The notes under the pieces are model-generated. The model saw only the letters and a list, made by a program, of their open reading frames with translations. It had not been told where the DNA came from and did no database searches. The position numbers were made by a program, and so were the translations under genes. Shown piece after piece: positions 1 through 8,667 of a DNA stretch of 64,000 nt (its first letter is position 1; every line of letters starts with the position of its first letter). Source of the DNA: Sedimentitalea xiamensis (GTDB lineage: Bacteria > Pseudomonadota > Alphaproteobacteria > Rhodobacterales > Rhodobacteraceae); the NCBI RefSeq assembly GCF_030164465.1, contig NZ_JASNJE010000004.1:62001-126000 (forward strand). The letters are read 5' to 3'.

Positions 1-520
1 GGTTGTCGGCAAGCCGGATTGCCTGCTTCCCCACGCGCCTCGGGTGGACGAGGGCACGCAGGTCGGCCCGGACCGGTTGGTGAACACGGCCGGCGCATTC
101 GACCGCCACGGCGGCGACCTGATCGTTGTCGATTTCGGCACCGCGACCACGTTTGACGTCGTGTCCCAGGACGGGGCCTATATCGGGGGGGTGATCGCGC
201 CGGGCGTCAACCTGAGCCTCGAGGCGCTGCACATGGCGGCGGCGGCGCTGCCGCATGTGGATATTTCGGTGCCGCAGCAGGTTGTGGGCACGAATACGGT
301 CGCCTGCATCCAGTCGGGCATCTTTTGGGGTTATGTCGGGCTGGTGCGTGAGATATGCACCCGTATCAAGGCGGAGCGGGACCGGCCGATGACCGTCGTG
401 GCGACCGGCGGGCTGGCACCCTTGTTTCAGCAAAGCGCGGACCTGTTCGACGTCATGGAAGAGGATCTGACGATGCACGGCCTGACGGTGATACACAAAT
501 ACAACAAGGATATCGGCTGA
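1..520 (+). CDS. coaX: Type III pantothenate kinase, 3' part
   Basis: Phosphorylates pantothenate in the first step of coenzyme A synthesis, in the cytoplasm. The reading frame is open from base 2 to the stop at 520, so the 5' end lies outside the window; the internal GTG at 44 is not the true start. Visible family signs are VGPDRLVN (the G-x-D-R-xx-N region), the phosphate-binding DFGTATTFD, and GGVIAPGVNLS. The C-terminal VVATGGLAPLF is also typical. The stop is 4 bases before the RNase J start, so the two are probably cotranscribed. A second CoA gene, coaD, lies near 48 kb but is not linked. Family assignment is firm; the missing N-terminus cannot be judged. Confidence 0.93.
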   Translation, partial: VVGKPDCLLPHAPRVDEGTQVGPDRLVNTAGAFDRHGGDLIVVDFGTATTFDVVSQDGAYIGGVIAPGVNLSLEALHMAAAALPHVDISVPQQVVGTNTVACIQSGIFWGYVGLVREICTRIKAERDRPMTVVATGGLAPLFQQSADLFDVMEEDLTMHGLTVIHKYNKDIG

Positions 521-524
521 GCCC

Positions 525-2192
525 ATGAGCAATGAACGACTGATCTACCTGCCCCTCGGCGGGGCGGGTGAAATCGGCATGAACGCCTATCTCTATGGAT
601 ATGGCAAACCGGATGCGGAGCGGTTCATCCTGGTTGATCTGGGCGTCACCTTTCCCGACATGGACGGGACTCCGGGGGTCGACCTGATCCTGCCCGACAT
701 CACGTGGCTGAAGGAACGCGCCGATCGGCTGGACGCGATCTTCATCACCCATGCGCATGAAGACCACGTCGGGGCGATCGCGCATTTCTATTCCGACCTG
801 CCCGTCCCGGTCTATGCACGCGCCTTCACCGCCAATATCGCGCGGGGGAAACTGACGGAACAGGGCCATCCGGAAACTGCGGTGCGCACCGTTTCGGCCT
901 GGCCGGAGCAGGTCAGGGCGGGGCCGTTCCAGGTCGGGTTCCTGCCGATTTCCCATTCCATTCCCGAAAGCGCCGCGCTGGTGATCGACACGCCTGACGG
1001 GCGGGTGATCCATTCCGGTGACTTCAAGCTCGACCCGACGCCGGTGGTGGGGGAACCGTTCGATCCGGACCTCTGGGCCGAGGTCAGCAAGGGCGGTGTG
1101 CGGGCGTTGGTCTGCGATTCCACCAACGTGTTCTCGCCGGATCCGGGGCGGTCCGAAAACAGCCTGGGACCGGCCATCGAAAAACTGGTCATGGACGCGC
1201 AGGGCATGGTCGTGGCGACGACTTTCGCCAGCAACGTCGCGCGGGTGAAGACGCTGGCCGAAGCGGGGCAGCGGGCCGGGCGGTCGATTGTCCTCATGGG
1301 GCGCGCGATGCGGCGGATGGTCGAGGCGGCGCAGGAAACCGGGGTCCTGAGCGGTTTCCCGACCGTGGTCAGCGCGGAAGCGGCGCAGGATATTCCGCGC
1401 GAGAACCTGATGTTGCTGGTGACGGGCAGCCAGGGAGAACGCCGCGCGGCCAGTGCGCAGCTGTCGCAGGGAAAATACCAGGGACTTGAAATGAAAGAGG
1501 GCGACCTGTTCCTGTTTTCCTCCAAGACAATTCCCGGCAACGAACGCGGTGTGATCCGGGTGATGAACGCGTTCAGCGAAAAGGGCGTCGATGTCGTGGA
1601 TGACAGCAATGGGAAGTATCACGTATCGGGGCATGCCAACCGTCCGGATATCGAACGTCTGCATGACATCGTGCGTCCGCAGATGGTGATCCCGATGCAT
1701 GGCGAACACCGCCATCTGCGCGAACATGCGAAGCTCGCCACGGCGCGGGGCATGCAGGGCGTCGTGGCGGTGAACGGCATGATGATCGACTTGTCGGGCA
1801 ACGTGCCGAGCGTCGCGGAATATGTCGAAACCGGGCGGACCTATCTGGACGGGACGGTCAAGATCGGCGCGCTGGACGGGGTGGTGCGCAATCGCATCCG
1901 CATGGCGTTGAACGGGCATGTGACCGTCACCGTCATACTGGATGAAGGCGACGAACCCCTGGGCGACCCCTGGTGCGATACGATCGGGCTGAGCGAGATC
2001 GGCAGTTCGCGCGCGCCGCTGGTCGAGGTGCTTGAAGAGGACCTCGGCCAGTTCCTGGGACGGGCCAAGGCGAAGACGCTGAAGAACGACGATACGCTGG
2101 AAGAGGAACTGCGGCGCATCGTGCGCAAGACGGCCCAGAACGAGATCGGAAAGAAGCCCGAAGTGACGGTGGTGATCAGCCGGTTGCGCTGA
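525..2192 (+). CDS. rnj: Ribonuclease J
   Basis: A metallo-beta-lactamase/beta-CASP nuclease of 555 residues, the usual length. It degrades and matures RNA with 5' exonuclease and endonuclease activity in the cytoplasm. The zinc site HAHEDH sits at residues 76-81, preceded by the family N-terminus LPLGGAGEIGMN. HSGDFKLDPTP and later PMHGEHRHL supply further metal and beta-CASP elements. It follows coaX by 4 bases, a common arrangement in Rhodobacterales. The end of the gene overlaps the decayed fragment read on the opposite strand. Function is well supported by motif and length. Confidence 0.95.
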   Translation: MSNERLIYLPLGGAGEIGMNAYLYGYGKPDAERFILVDLGVTFPDMDGTPGVDLILPDITWLKERADRLDAIFITHAHEDHVGAIAHFYSDLPVPVYARAFTANIARGKLTEQGHPETAVRTVSAWPEQVRAGPFQVGFLPISHSIPESAALVIDTPDGRVIHSGDFKLDPTPVVGEPFDPDLWAEVSKGGVRALVCDSTNVFSPDPGRSENSLGPAIEKLVMDAQGMVVATTFASNVARVKTLAEAGQRAGRSIVLMGRAMRRMVEAAQETGVLSGFPTVVSAEAAQDIPRENLMLLVTGSQGERRAASAQLSQGKYQGLEMKEGDLFLFSSKTIPGNERGVIRVMNAFSEKGVDVVDDSNGKYHVSGHANRPDIERLHDIVRPQMVIPMHGEHRHLREHAKLATARGMQGVVAVNGMMIDLSGNVPSVAEYVETGRTYLDGTVKIGALDGVVRNRIRMALNGHVTVTVILDEGDEPLGDPWCDTIGLSEIGSSRAPLVEVLEEDLGQFLGRAKAKTLKNDDTLEEELRRIVRKTAQNEIGKKPEVTVVISRLR

Positions 2193-2370
2193 TTGTGAAA
2201 TTCAACGTACAGCGCAGGCCGGAGGGCATTCGATAATCCGGATTGGCAAATGAACGCTCGACCCCGAATGTTCCGCTGGCCATGTCGAAAACAGAATCGA
2301 CATGTGTGATCTCGGTGCTGATGGGCGTGTCGAGAAACGCCCTGTTGAGCACGGGTTGAAAGACCTCATT
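2176..2370 (-). pseudogene. Decayed C-terminal fragment of an RND efflux periplasmic adaptor
   Basis: The stretch between rnj and the next gene is not empty. On the minus strand a frame is open for about 64 codons with no convincing start. It contains THVDSVFDMASGTFGVE followed by NPDYRMPSGLRCTL. This pattern (VDxVFDxASGTFGVR, then NPxxxxPAGLRC) is what I know from the end of HlyD/MFP-type adaptors of RND pumps. A stop lies just upstream in frame, there is no pump gene nearby, and its 3' end runs into the rnj coding region. I infer the tail of a lost efflux operon. Alternatively it could be a short expressed ORF from the in-frame GTG at its N-terminal end, which I think unlikely. Confidence 0.65.
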
Positions 2371-2441
2371 TCATCCGCAACAGTTCGGCATATTCGGCCG
2401 ACTTTCGGGCGCCGTGGTTCGCTAAGCCAAACGGCGACAGG

Positions 2442-2909
2442 CTATTTTCTGAAGTCAGCGTATTGCGCACTGGAAATGCGCTCCAGATCGGCCGGGGAGA
2501 TCGGAAAAACATGATGCGGCGTGCCTGCAGCGGCCCAGACAACCTCGAAATCCGCAAGCCTGGGGTCCATGAAGGCGCGGATCGGCGACAGGTGTCCGAC
2601 CGGCGCGACGCCGCCGATCGCAAAACCGGTCTGCGCCCGGATCAGGTTTGCATCGGCTTTTCCGAGGGTTTCTCCTGCCAGCGCGGCGGCCTTGTTGCCA
2701 TCGACGAGATTGCCGCCTGCGGTCAGGAACAGATGGGCCGTGCCACTTGTTGCGCCGCGAAAAATGATCGACTTCGCGATCTGATCGACCGAACAGCCCA
2801 AGGCCGCGGCGGCGTCGGCCGCTGTTCGGGCCAGCGCGGTTTCGCGTATCTCGGGCTCCAGCCCCGCTGCATGCAGCGCGGCGCGGACGCGGTTCAGGCT
2901 CTTGCTCAT
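2442..2909 (-). CDS. YbaK/ProX-type aminoacyl-tRNA deacylase
   Basis: A 155-residue single-domain protein of the YbaK/prolyl-tRNA editing family, which hydrolyses misacylated tRNAs in trans. Family elements are DQIAKSIIFRG, the helix start with the conserved lysine; LFLTAGGNLVDGNKAAAL; and IGGVAPVGHLSPIRAFMDP, the G-G-x-x-P-x-G substrate loop. The start is set at MSKSLNRV. A longer in-frame extension exists but is arginine-rich and unlike the family. It is divergent from glnE with about 80 bases between them and convergent with the adaptor remnant. The exact tRNA substrate cannot be deduced. Confidence 0.88.
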   Translation of the reverse strand: MSKSLNRVRAALHAAGLEPEIRETALARTAADAAAALGCSVDQIAKSIIFRGATSGTAHLFLTAGGNLVDGNKAAALAGETLGKADANLIRAQTGFAIGGVAPVGHLSPIRAFMDPRLADFEVVWAAAGTPHHVFPISPADLERISSAQYADFRK

Positions 2910-2991
2910 TTTTGCACTTTGCGCAGAAAACCGTCTTCTTTCAAGACGAAGACGCATTGACGATTCATGTGCCGGGTTTCAGTCTACGGTC

Positions 2992-5781
2992 ATGTCCCTG
3001 ATCCGCGCAATTACCCGTCTGCCTCGTGCCTTCGATCCGGATCTTGGGGCCGAAGCTCTCGCTGCTGTTCCCGGCGCCGACGGCGATTTCGCCCACCTGA
3101 TCGTGGGTGCCGGCGGCTCCAGTCCCTTTCTGAACGGGTTGATCCAGCGCGAGGCGGATTGGCTGGTGCGTGCGGCGGACGACCCCGACGACGCCGTCGC
3201 GACCTGTTTCGCGGACATCCGCGATCTGGCGCCGGACAGCCTGAAACCCGGACTGCGCCAGGCCAAGCGCCGCGTCGCGCTGATCACCGCGCTTGCGGAT
3301 CTGTCCGGGGTCTGGCCACTGGAAAAGGTCACGGGGATTCTGACCGATTTCGCGGGTCTGGCGTGCGATGTGACGATCAAGTCCGAAATCGCCACGCTGG
3401 TGGGCCGCAACAAGATACCTGGACAGACCAGAGACGACATCGCCACCGCCTGCGGGCTGATCGTTCTGGCAATGGGCAAGATGGGTGCCCATGAACTGAA
3501 TTATTCGTCCGACATCGACCTGATCTGCCTGTTCGATGAGACGCGCCATGATCCGGACGACTTTCACGACGTGCGGCAGGCGATGGTTCGCGCCACCCGC
3601 AACATGTGCAGTATCCTCAGCGACCGGACCGCCGAAGGATACGTGTTCCGCACCGACCTGCGGTTGCGTCCGGATCCTGCTGTCACGCCGGTCTGCATGG
3701 CCACCGAAGCCGCCGAACGCTATTATGAAAGCCTGGGACGCACCTGGGAACGGGCGGCCTTCATCAAGGCGCGCCCGGCGGCGGGTGACGAAAGGGCCGG
3801 TGCGGAGTTCCTGACGGCCCTGACGCCTTTTGTCTGGCGGCGGCATCTGGATTTCGCTTCGATCCAGGACGCGCATGACATGCGGTTGCGCATCCGGGAA
3901 AACAAGGGACTCGGCGGCGCGCTCGTGGTGCCGGGCCACGACATGAAGCTCGGCCGCGGAGGCATTCGCGAGATCGAATTCTTCACCCAGACCCGCCAGC
4001 TCATCGCCGGAGGGCGCGATACGGAGCTGCGCCAGAGGGGCACTGTGCCCGGCCTTGCAGCCTTGGCGGGCAAGGGTTGGATACCGGGCGATGTCGCTGT
4101 CCGCCTGACCGAACACTACCGTGCCCATCGCGAGGTCGAACACCGGATTCAGATGATCAACGACGCCCAGACCCACAAGGTGCCGCAATCGGCCGAAGGG
4201 CTGGAGCGGATCGCCTGCCTGATGGATACGGACAGTGCCGGCCTTGTCGCGGACCTGACCCGGCGCCTGACCGAAGTCCACGAGTTGAGCGAAGGCTTCT
4301 TTGCCCCGGACGCTGCGCCTCCTGCGTCGCAGACGCCCGATCCCGAGGCTTTCGATTCGGGCGTTCTGGCCCGTTGGCCGACCTATCCGGCGCTGCGCTC
4401 GCAACGGGCGCGGCGCATCTTTGACAGGCTGCGGCCGGAATTGCTGTCCCGGCTGTCCCGCACGACCCGGCCGGAAGAAGCGCTTCTGTCGCTGGACGGA
4501 TTCCTGGCCGGTCTGCCGGCCGGGGTGCAACTGTTTTCCCTGTTCGAAGCGAACACGCAACTGATCGACCTGCTGGTCGATATCGTCGGCACCTCGCCGG
4601 CGCTGGCGAGCCATCTCGCCCGCAACGCCGGGGTGTTCGATGCGGTCATCGGCGGCGATTTCTTTTCGGACTGGCCGGGGGGAGCCGCCTTGCTGTCCGA
4701 GTTGACGCAGGTGCTTGCCACGGAACGCGACTATGAAGGCCAACTGGACGCGGCGCGGCGCTGGAACAAGGAATGGCATTTCCGGATCGGCGTGCATCAC
4801 CTGCGCGGCCTGATCGACGCCACGGCCGCCGGGCGGCAATATGCGGAACTGGCGGAAGCGGTCATTTCCGCCCTCTTGCCGGTGGTCACGGCGCAATTCG
4901 CGGAAAAACATGGCCCGCCACCCGGACGCGGCGCGGCGGTTTTGGGCATGGGATCGCTCGGGGCGGGGCGGCTGAACGCGGCCTCCGATCTGGATATCAT
5001 TGTGATCTATGATCCGGAGGACACGGACAGTTCCGATGGTCCGCGCCCATTGCAGACGCGGCCCTATTTCGCGCGTCTGACCCAGGCGCTGATCACCGCG
5101 CTGGCGGCCCCCATGGCGCAGGGCCGGCTCTACGAGGTGGACATGCGCCTGCGCCCGTCCGGAACCCAGGGGCCGGTGGCGACGAGCTGGGCCAGTTTCC
5201 AGAACTATCAGCGGACCGAAGCCTGGGTCTGGGAGCACCTTGCCCTGACCCGCGCGCGCGTTATCGCCGGGCGGTCCGACCTGGCGCAGGATATCGAGGA
5301 CCTGCGCAGATCGGTTCTGTCCGCGCCCAGGGACCGGGCCAAAGTCCTGCGCGAAGTCGCTGAGATGCGGGAACGGATCGACGCGGCCAAAAGCCCGGAT
5401 GGCATATGGGATGCCAAGACCGGGCCAGGCCGGATGCAGGATGTGGAACTGATCGCGCAGGCGGGGGCGCTGTTGTCGCGCTCCGCCGCGCGGGACGTTC
5501 CGGCCGGGCTGCGGGGCGGAGTCGATTGCGGCTGGCTTGATCGAGACAGCGCCGAAATGCTGCAGGACTGTTACCAGCTTTACTGGTCGGTGCAGGCGGC
5601 AGCTCGGCTGATTTCCTCCAATCCGCTGGACTCGGCCGATATGGGCGAGGGAACGGCGGCGTTTCTGTGCCGGACCACGGGCCATGACAGCATCGATTCC
5701 CTGGAAGACGCCCTGGGCCAAAGCTATGATCGGGCGGTCGGTGTGATTTCAGCGGCTCTGGAACCGGAAGGATTGCCATGA
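2992..5781 (+). CDS. glnE: Bifunctional glutamine synthetase adenylyltransferase/deadenylase
   Basis: Adenylylates and deadenylylates glutamine synthetase in response to PII signalling, controlling nitrogen assimilation. At 929 residues from the ATG at 2992 it matches the two-domain enzyme. Both nucleotidyltransferase centres are visible: GKMGAHELNYSSDIDLI near residue 165 (deadenylylase half) and GMGSLGAGRLNAASDLDII near 653 (adenylylase half). Each is followed by an RLRP metal-ligand segment. The frame is open further upstream, but those codons overlap the divergent neighbour's start and look unlike the family. Its last four bases overlap the next small gene (ATGA), which implies coupled translation. 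Confidence 0.95.
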   Translation: MSLIRAITRLPRAFDPDLGAEALAAVPGADGDFAHLIVGAGGSSPFLNGLIQREADWLVRAADDPDDAVATCFADIRDLAPDSLKPGLRQAKRRVALITALADLSGVWPLEKVTGILTDFAGLACDVTIKSEIATLVGRNKIPGQTRDDIATACGLIVLAMGKMGAHELNYSSDIDLICLFDETRHDPDDFHDVRQAMVRATRNMCSILSDRTAEGYVFRTDLRLRPDPAVTPVCMATEAAERYYESLGRTWERAAFIKARPAAGDERAGAEFLTALTPFVWRRHLDFASIQDAHDMRLRIRENKGLGGALVVPGHDMKLGRGGIREIEFFTQTRQLIAGGRDTELRQRGTVPGLAALAGKGWIPGDVAVRLTEHYRAHREVEHRIQMINDAQTHKVPQSAEGLERIACLMDTDSAGLVADLTRRLTEVHELSEGFFAPDAAPPASQTPDPEAFDSGVLARWPTYPALRSQRARRIFDRLRPELLSRLSRTTRPEEALLSLDGFLAGLPAGVQLFSLFEANTQLIDLLVDIVGTSPALASHLARNAGVFDAVIGGDFFSDWPGGAALLSELTQVLATERDYEGQLDAARRWNKEWHFRIGVHHLRGLIDATAAGRQYAELAEAVISALLPVVTAQFAEKHGPPPGRGAAVLGMGSLGAGRLNAASDLDIIVIYDPEDTDSSDGPRPLQTRPYFARLTQALITALAAPMAQGRLYEVDMRLRPSGTQGPVATSWASFQNYQRTEAWVWEHLALTRARVIAGRSDLAQDIEDLRRSVLSAPRDRAKVLREVAEMRERIDAAKSPDGIWDAKTGPGRMQDVELIAQAGALLSRSAARDVPAGLRGGVDCGWLDRDSAEMLQDCYQLYWSVQAAARLISSNPLDSADMGEGTAAFLCRTTGHDSIDSLEDALGQSYDRAVGVISAALEPEGLP

Positions 5782-6050
5782 AGGGAGATCCGCGAACGGA
5801 CCCGAAGGGGTTGATTCAGGAAGCCTACAGGATTGACGGCATTTCCAGCGCCGAATGCCGGTCGATCTTTCTGGACTGGGCGCTGAGCCTGCCGGAAGGG
5901 CGGGATACCGGCGCCGCGCTGCGCCTGCTGGTCGAACGCTACTGTGCGACCGCGCCGGATCACCCGATGACGAAGGTGCTGCGCGACGGTTTGACCTCTG
6001 TCGCCACGCCGCGACGGCGCGGCGGCTGGCGATCCCGTCCCCGCGATTGA
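5778..6050 (+). CDS. Conserved-looking small protein coupled to glnE
   Basis: A 90-residue soluble protein whose ATG overlaps the glnE stop (ATGA), so it is probably translated from the same message. I do not recognise the family. The first 70 residues look like a compact helical domain (ECRSIFLDWALSLPEG, then GAALRLLVERYC, then MTKVLRDGL); the last 20 are arginine-rich and probably disordered. No signal peptide, membrane segment or catalytic motif is visible. Its position suggests a role linked to glutamine synthetase control or nitrogen status, but that is inference from coupling only. Confidence 0.7.
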   Translation: MKGDPRTDPKGLIQEAYRIDGISSAECRSIFLDWALSLPEGRDTGAALRLLVERYCATAPDHPMTKVLRDGLTSVATPRRRGGWRSRPRD

Positions 6051-6146
6051 CGCCGGAAAGGCCGGCAAGCGCCGGAAAGGCTGGTTCCGTGCCGTGGCGT
6101 CGGACCAAGGCTTTCCCAGCGGCACGGTTCTGGATAAGAGGAGGAC

Positions 6147-7355
6147 ATGACACAGTCCATTTCCCCCGACGACCGCCCTCGTGTCCGCCTGAAGCCGAAG
6201 ACCAATGCGCGCGGTCTGCGTCACGGGTTTCCCTGGGTCTATGCGAGCGATCTGGTGACGGATCGAAGAACCCGTTCCCTGTCTGCGGGGGCGCTGGCCG
6301 TTCTCGAAGACGAAAACCGGGCGGCGCTCGGGCTGGTGGCGGTCAATCCCGTGTCCAGGATCATTTGCCGGATGCTCGACGCAGACCCGGCGGCGGTGGT
6401 GGATCGGGACTGGTTCTCGGCGCGGCTGCGGCACGCGCTGGAGATGCGGGAAAGGGTCTATGACGCGCCGTTCTACCGTCTGGTCCATGCCGAAGCCGAC
6501 GGTCTGCCGGGGGTCGTCGTCGACCGGTTCGGCGATCTCGCCGTGGTGCAACCCAATGCCGCCTGGGCCGAGACGCATCTTGACCTGCTGACCGGGGCGT
6601 TGATCGCCGTGACCGGCGTCACCACCGTCCTGAAGAACGCGGGCGGGCGCACCCGCGCGCTCGAAGGGCTGGACGAAACATCCGCCGTGCTGGCGGGCAC
6701 GGCTCCGGATGGTCCGATCCCGGTTCCGATGAACGGGGCGACCTATATGGCGGACGTGACCGGCGGCCAGAAAACCGGCCTGTTCTTCGACCAGCGCCCG
6801 AACCACCGGTTCGCCGCGGCCCTGAGCAGCGGCGCGCGGGTGCTGGACGTGTTCTCGCATGTGGGCGGTTTCGGCCTGGCGGCGCTGGCCAACGGGGCTG
6901 GCCACGCGCTCCTGGTGGACGGGTCCGCACCGGCCTTGTCCCTGGCGGAACTTGGCGCCAGGGCAGGGGCGTCGGCGGACCGGTTGACCACGCGGCAAGG
7001 CGATGCCTTTGATGTGATGACGGCCTTGCGGCAGGAAGGCGCGGTTTTTGACGTGGTCATCTGCGATCCGCCCGCCTTTGCGCCGTCCAAGCAGGCGCTC
7101 GACGCGGGTTTGCGGGCCTATGAACGGGTCGCGCGCCTGGCGGCGGGTCTTGTCGCACCGGGCGGATACCTCGGTCTCTGTTCCTGTTCGCACGCGGCAG
7201 ATCTCGCGCGCTTTCGCGCCGCCTGCGCCCGCGGCATCGGTCGCGCCGGCCGTCAGGGACAACTGATTCACACCGGGTTTGCCGGTCCGGATCATCCGCA
7301 ACTGCCGCAACTTGCCGAGAGCGGGTATCTCAAGGCCCTGTTCTTCCGCCTGTGA
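6147..7355 (+). CDS. RlmI-like class I rRNA methyltransferase (PUA + methyltransferase)
   Basis: A 402-residue protein with an N-terminal PUA-like RNA-binding domain (about residues 10-90, starting VRLKPKTNARGLRHGFPWVYASDL). It is followed by a Rossmann methyltransferase with the SAM loop VLDVFSHVGGFGLAAL and the catalytic CDPPAFAPSK near residue 306. A second conserved segment, GLCSCSHAAD, lies near 347. This architecture is that of RlmI, which makes 5-methylcytosine at position 1962 of 23S rRNA; the exact base here is inferred. The stop overlaps the GTG start of the PIN-domain gene by four bases, so both are probably one translational unit. Confidence 0.88.
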   Translation: MTQSISPDDRPRVRLKPKTNARGLRHGFPWVYASDLVTDRRTRSLSAGALAVLEDENRAALGLVAVNPVSRIICRMLDADPAAVVDRDWFSARLRHALEMRERVYDAPFYRLVHAEADGLPGVVVDRFGDLAVVQPNAAWAETHLDLLTGALIAVTGVTTVLKNAGGRTRALEGLDETSAVLAGTAPDGPIPVPMNGATYMADVTGGQKTGLFFDQRPNHRFAAALSSGARVLDVFSHVGGFGLAALANGAGHALLVDGSAPALSLAELGARAGASADRLTTRQGDAFDVMTALRQEGAVFDVVICDPPAFAPSKQALDAGLRAYERVARLAAGLVAPGGYLGLCSCSHAADLARFRAACARGIGRAGRQGQLIHTGFAGPDHPQLPQLAESGYLKALFFRL

Positions 7356-7909
7356 ACATCGTCATCGACACCTGCGTTCTCTATCCGACCGTGATGCGGG
7401 AAATGGTGCTTGGCGCAGCGGCGGCGGGCCATTTCACCCCGCTCTGGTCTGCCCGCATACTCGATGAATGGGCGCGGGCGGCGGTGAAGCTGGGTCCGGA
7501 GGGTGAAATCCAGGCGCGGGCGGAAATCGCGATGGTTCGCGCGGCCTGGCCCGACGCGGAACTGCGCCCGGCGCCGGGAACAGAGGCGCGGCTCTGGTTG
7601 CCGGACGCCGCCGACCTGCATGTTCTGGCGGTGGCCGTGGACGGTTCGGCGGATGCCATCATGACGCTGAATGCAAGGGATTTCCCGCGCAACATCCTGG
7701 CGGAAGAAGGCCTTGAACGGATCGATCCGGACACTTTTCTGCACGGTCTCTGGAGTCAGTTTCCCGGCAGTATCGCGACTGTGGCGCAAGCCGTGCTTGC
7801 GCAGGCCAACCGTCTTTCCGGGGGCGAATGGTCGATGCGCCCGCTTCTGAAAAAGGCGCGTTTGCCACGGTTGGCAAAGGCGCTGACCCAGGGCCCTCCG
7901 CGCCCCTAG
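7352..7909 (+). CDS. PIN-domain putative ribonuclease
   Basis: A 185-residue protein starting at a GTG that overlaps the methyltransferase stop. The first 115 residues form a PIN domain with the expected acidic positions: D6 in IDTCVLYP, E39 in LDEW, D88 in DAADLHVLA and D110 in TLNARDFP. The remaining 70 residues are a helical, basic extension. PIN domains are Mg-dependent RNases, often VapC toxins, but no antitoxin gene is adjacent. The fixed partner here is an rRNA methyltransferase, so an RNA-processing or quality-control role is more plausible than a toxin. I believe this is a family conserved in Rhodobacterales (recalled as RSP_2648-like); its substrate is unknown. Confidence 0.8.
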   Translation: MNIVIDTCVLYPTVMREMVLGAAAAGHFTPLWSARILDEWARAAVKLGPEGEIQARAEIAMVRAAWPDAELRPAPGTEARLWLPDAADLHVLAVAVDGSADAIMTLNARDFPRNILAEEGLERIDPDTFLHGLWSQFPGSIATVAQAVLAQANRLSGGEWSMRPLLKKARLPRLAKALTQGPPRP

Positions 7910-8589
7910 GCCTGCCAGCGCGCTTCCAGTTTTTCGAGTGCTTCTATCCGCTGGTCGGTTTTGGGATGGCTCATCAGCCAGGCCGGAGCCATGCCCGCGC
8001 GTTGCTGAGTCAGCGCATCCAGTTTGCGGAACAGGGATTTCTGGGGGTCGATCCCGATTCCGGATTTGGTCAGCAGCGCGGCCGCATAGGCGTCCGCCTC
8101 GTATTCGTCGGACCGGGACAGACCCGCCGCCAGAAGCGAGGTCAGCATATTGGCGATCCAGATCCCGAAGAACGGGATGAAGCGTCCCAGGACCATCATC
8201 AATGCGGTGCGCAGGGCGTTCTGCCCCGAAAAGTCGATCATGCGGCGCCGGGAGTGCCCCAGCGCGACATGGCCCAGTTCATGGGCGATGACGCTGGACA
8301 GTTCCTCCCCAGTCACTTCGCCGGACTGGAATTTGCGGTAAAAGCCGCGGGTGATGAAAATCCGACCGTCCGGGGCGGCCAATCCGTTCACCGGATCTAT
8401 CTCGTAGATGTAGACGGGAATTCTGGCCAGATCGAGCGAGGCCGCCAGCCGGTCGGTCAGCCTCTTCAGTCGCGGATCGGCCAGTTCCGTCGATCTCGCG
8501 TCGAGTTCCCGCGCCGTCCGCCAGACCGAAAAGCGATACATGGCGAGCGCGTAGAGAATGGCGAGCAGGATGGGCGTGAACTTCAGCAT
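7906..8589 (-). CDS. M48 family metallopeptidase, membrane-anchored
   Basis: A 227-residue zinc protease of the HtpX/Ste24-like M48 family. An N-terminal membrane segment (about residues 4-20, FTPILLAILYALAMY) anchors it. The catalytic HELGH lies at 103-107, and the third zinc ligand is the glutamate in SRSDEYEADAYA near 162. A hydrophobic stretch around 128-157 may be a second membrane hairpin. The C-terminus carries the typical SHPKTDQRIEAL. It probably degrades misfolded membrane proteins. It converges on the PIN gene with a four-base overlap of stop codons and stands alone. Confidence 0.9.
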   Translation of the reverse strand: MLKFTPILLAILYALAMYRFSVWRTARELDARSTELADPRLKRLTDRLAASLDLARIPVYIYEIDPVNGLAAPDGRIFITRGFYRKFQSGEVTGEELSSVIAHELGHVALGHSRRRMIDFSGQNALRTALMMVLGRFIPFFGIWIANMLTSLLAAGLSRSDEYEADAYAAALLTKSGIGIDPQKSLFRKLDALTQQRAGMAPAWLMSHPKTDQRIEALEKLEARWQA

Positions 8590-8667
8590 GACAGGAATAT
8601 GGTGGTGCGGCCACGATCAGGCAAGCGGATCGCCGACGGACCAGGCGTTCGCTTCCCGGACAGGCGA

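Noticed and set aside
2302-2514. 70-codon plus-strand frame beyond rnj
   Set aside because: Low-complexity mixture without motif. The minus-strand adaptor-like frame over the same bases is more convincing.
2965-5721. Very long open frame (about 918 codons) on the minus strand across glnE
   Set aside because: It mirrors the GC-rich coding frame of glnE; no family motifs appear and the plus-strand protein is unmistakable.
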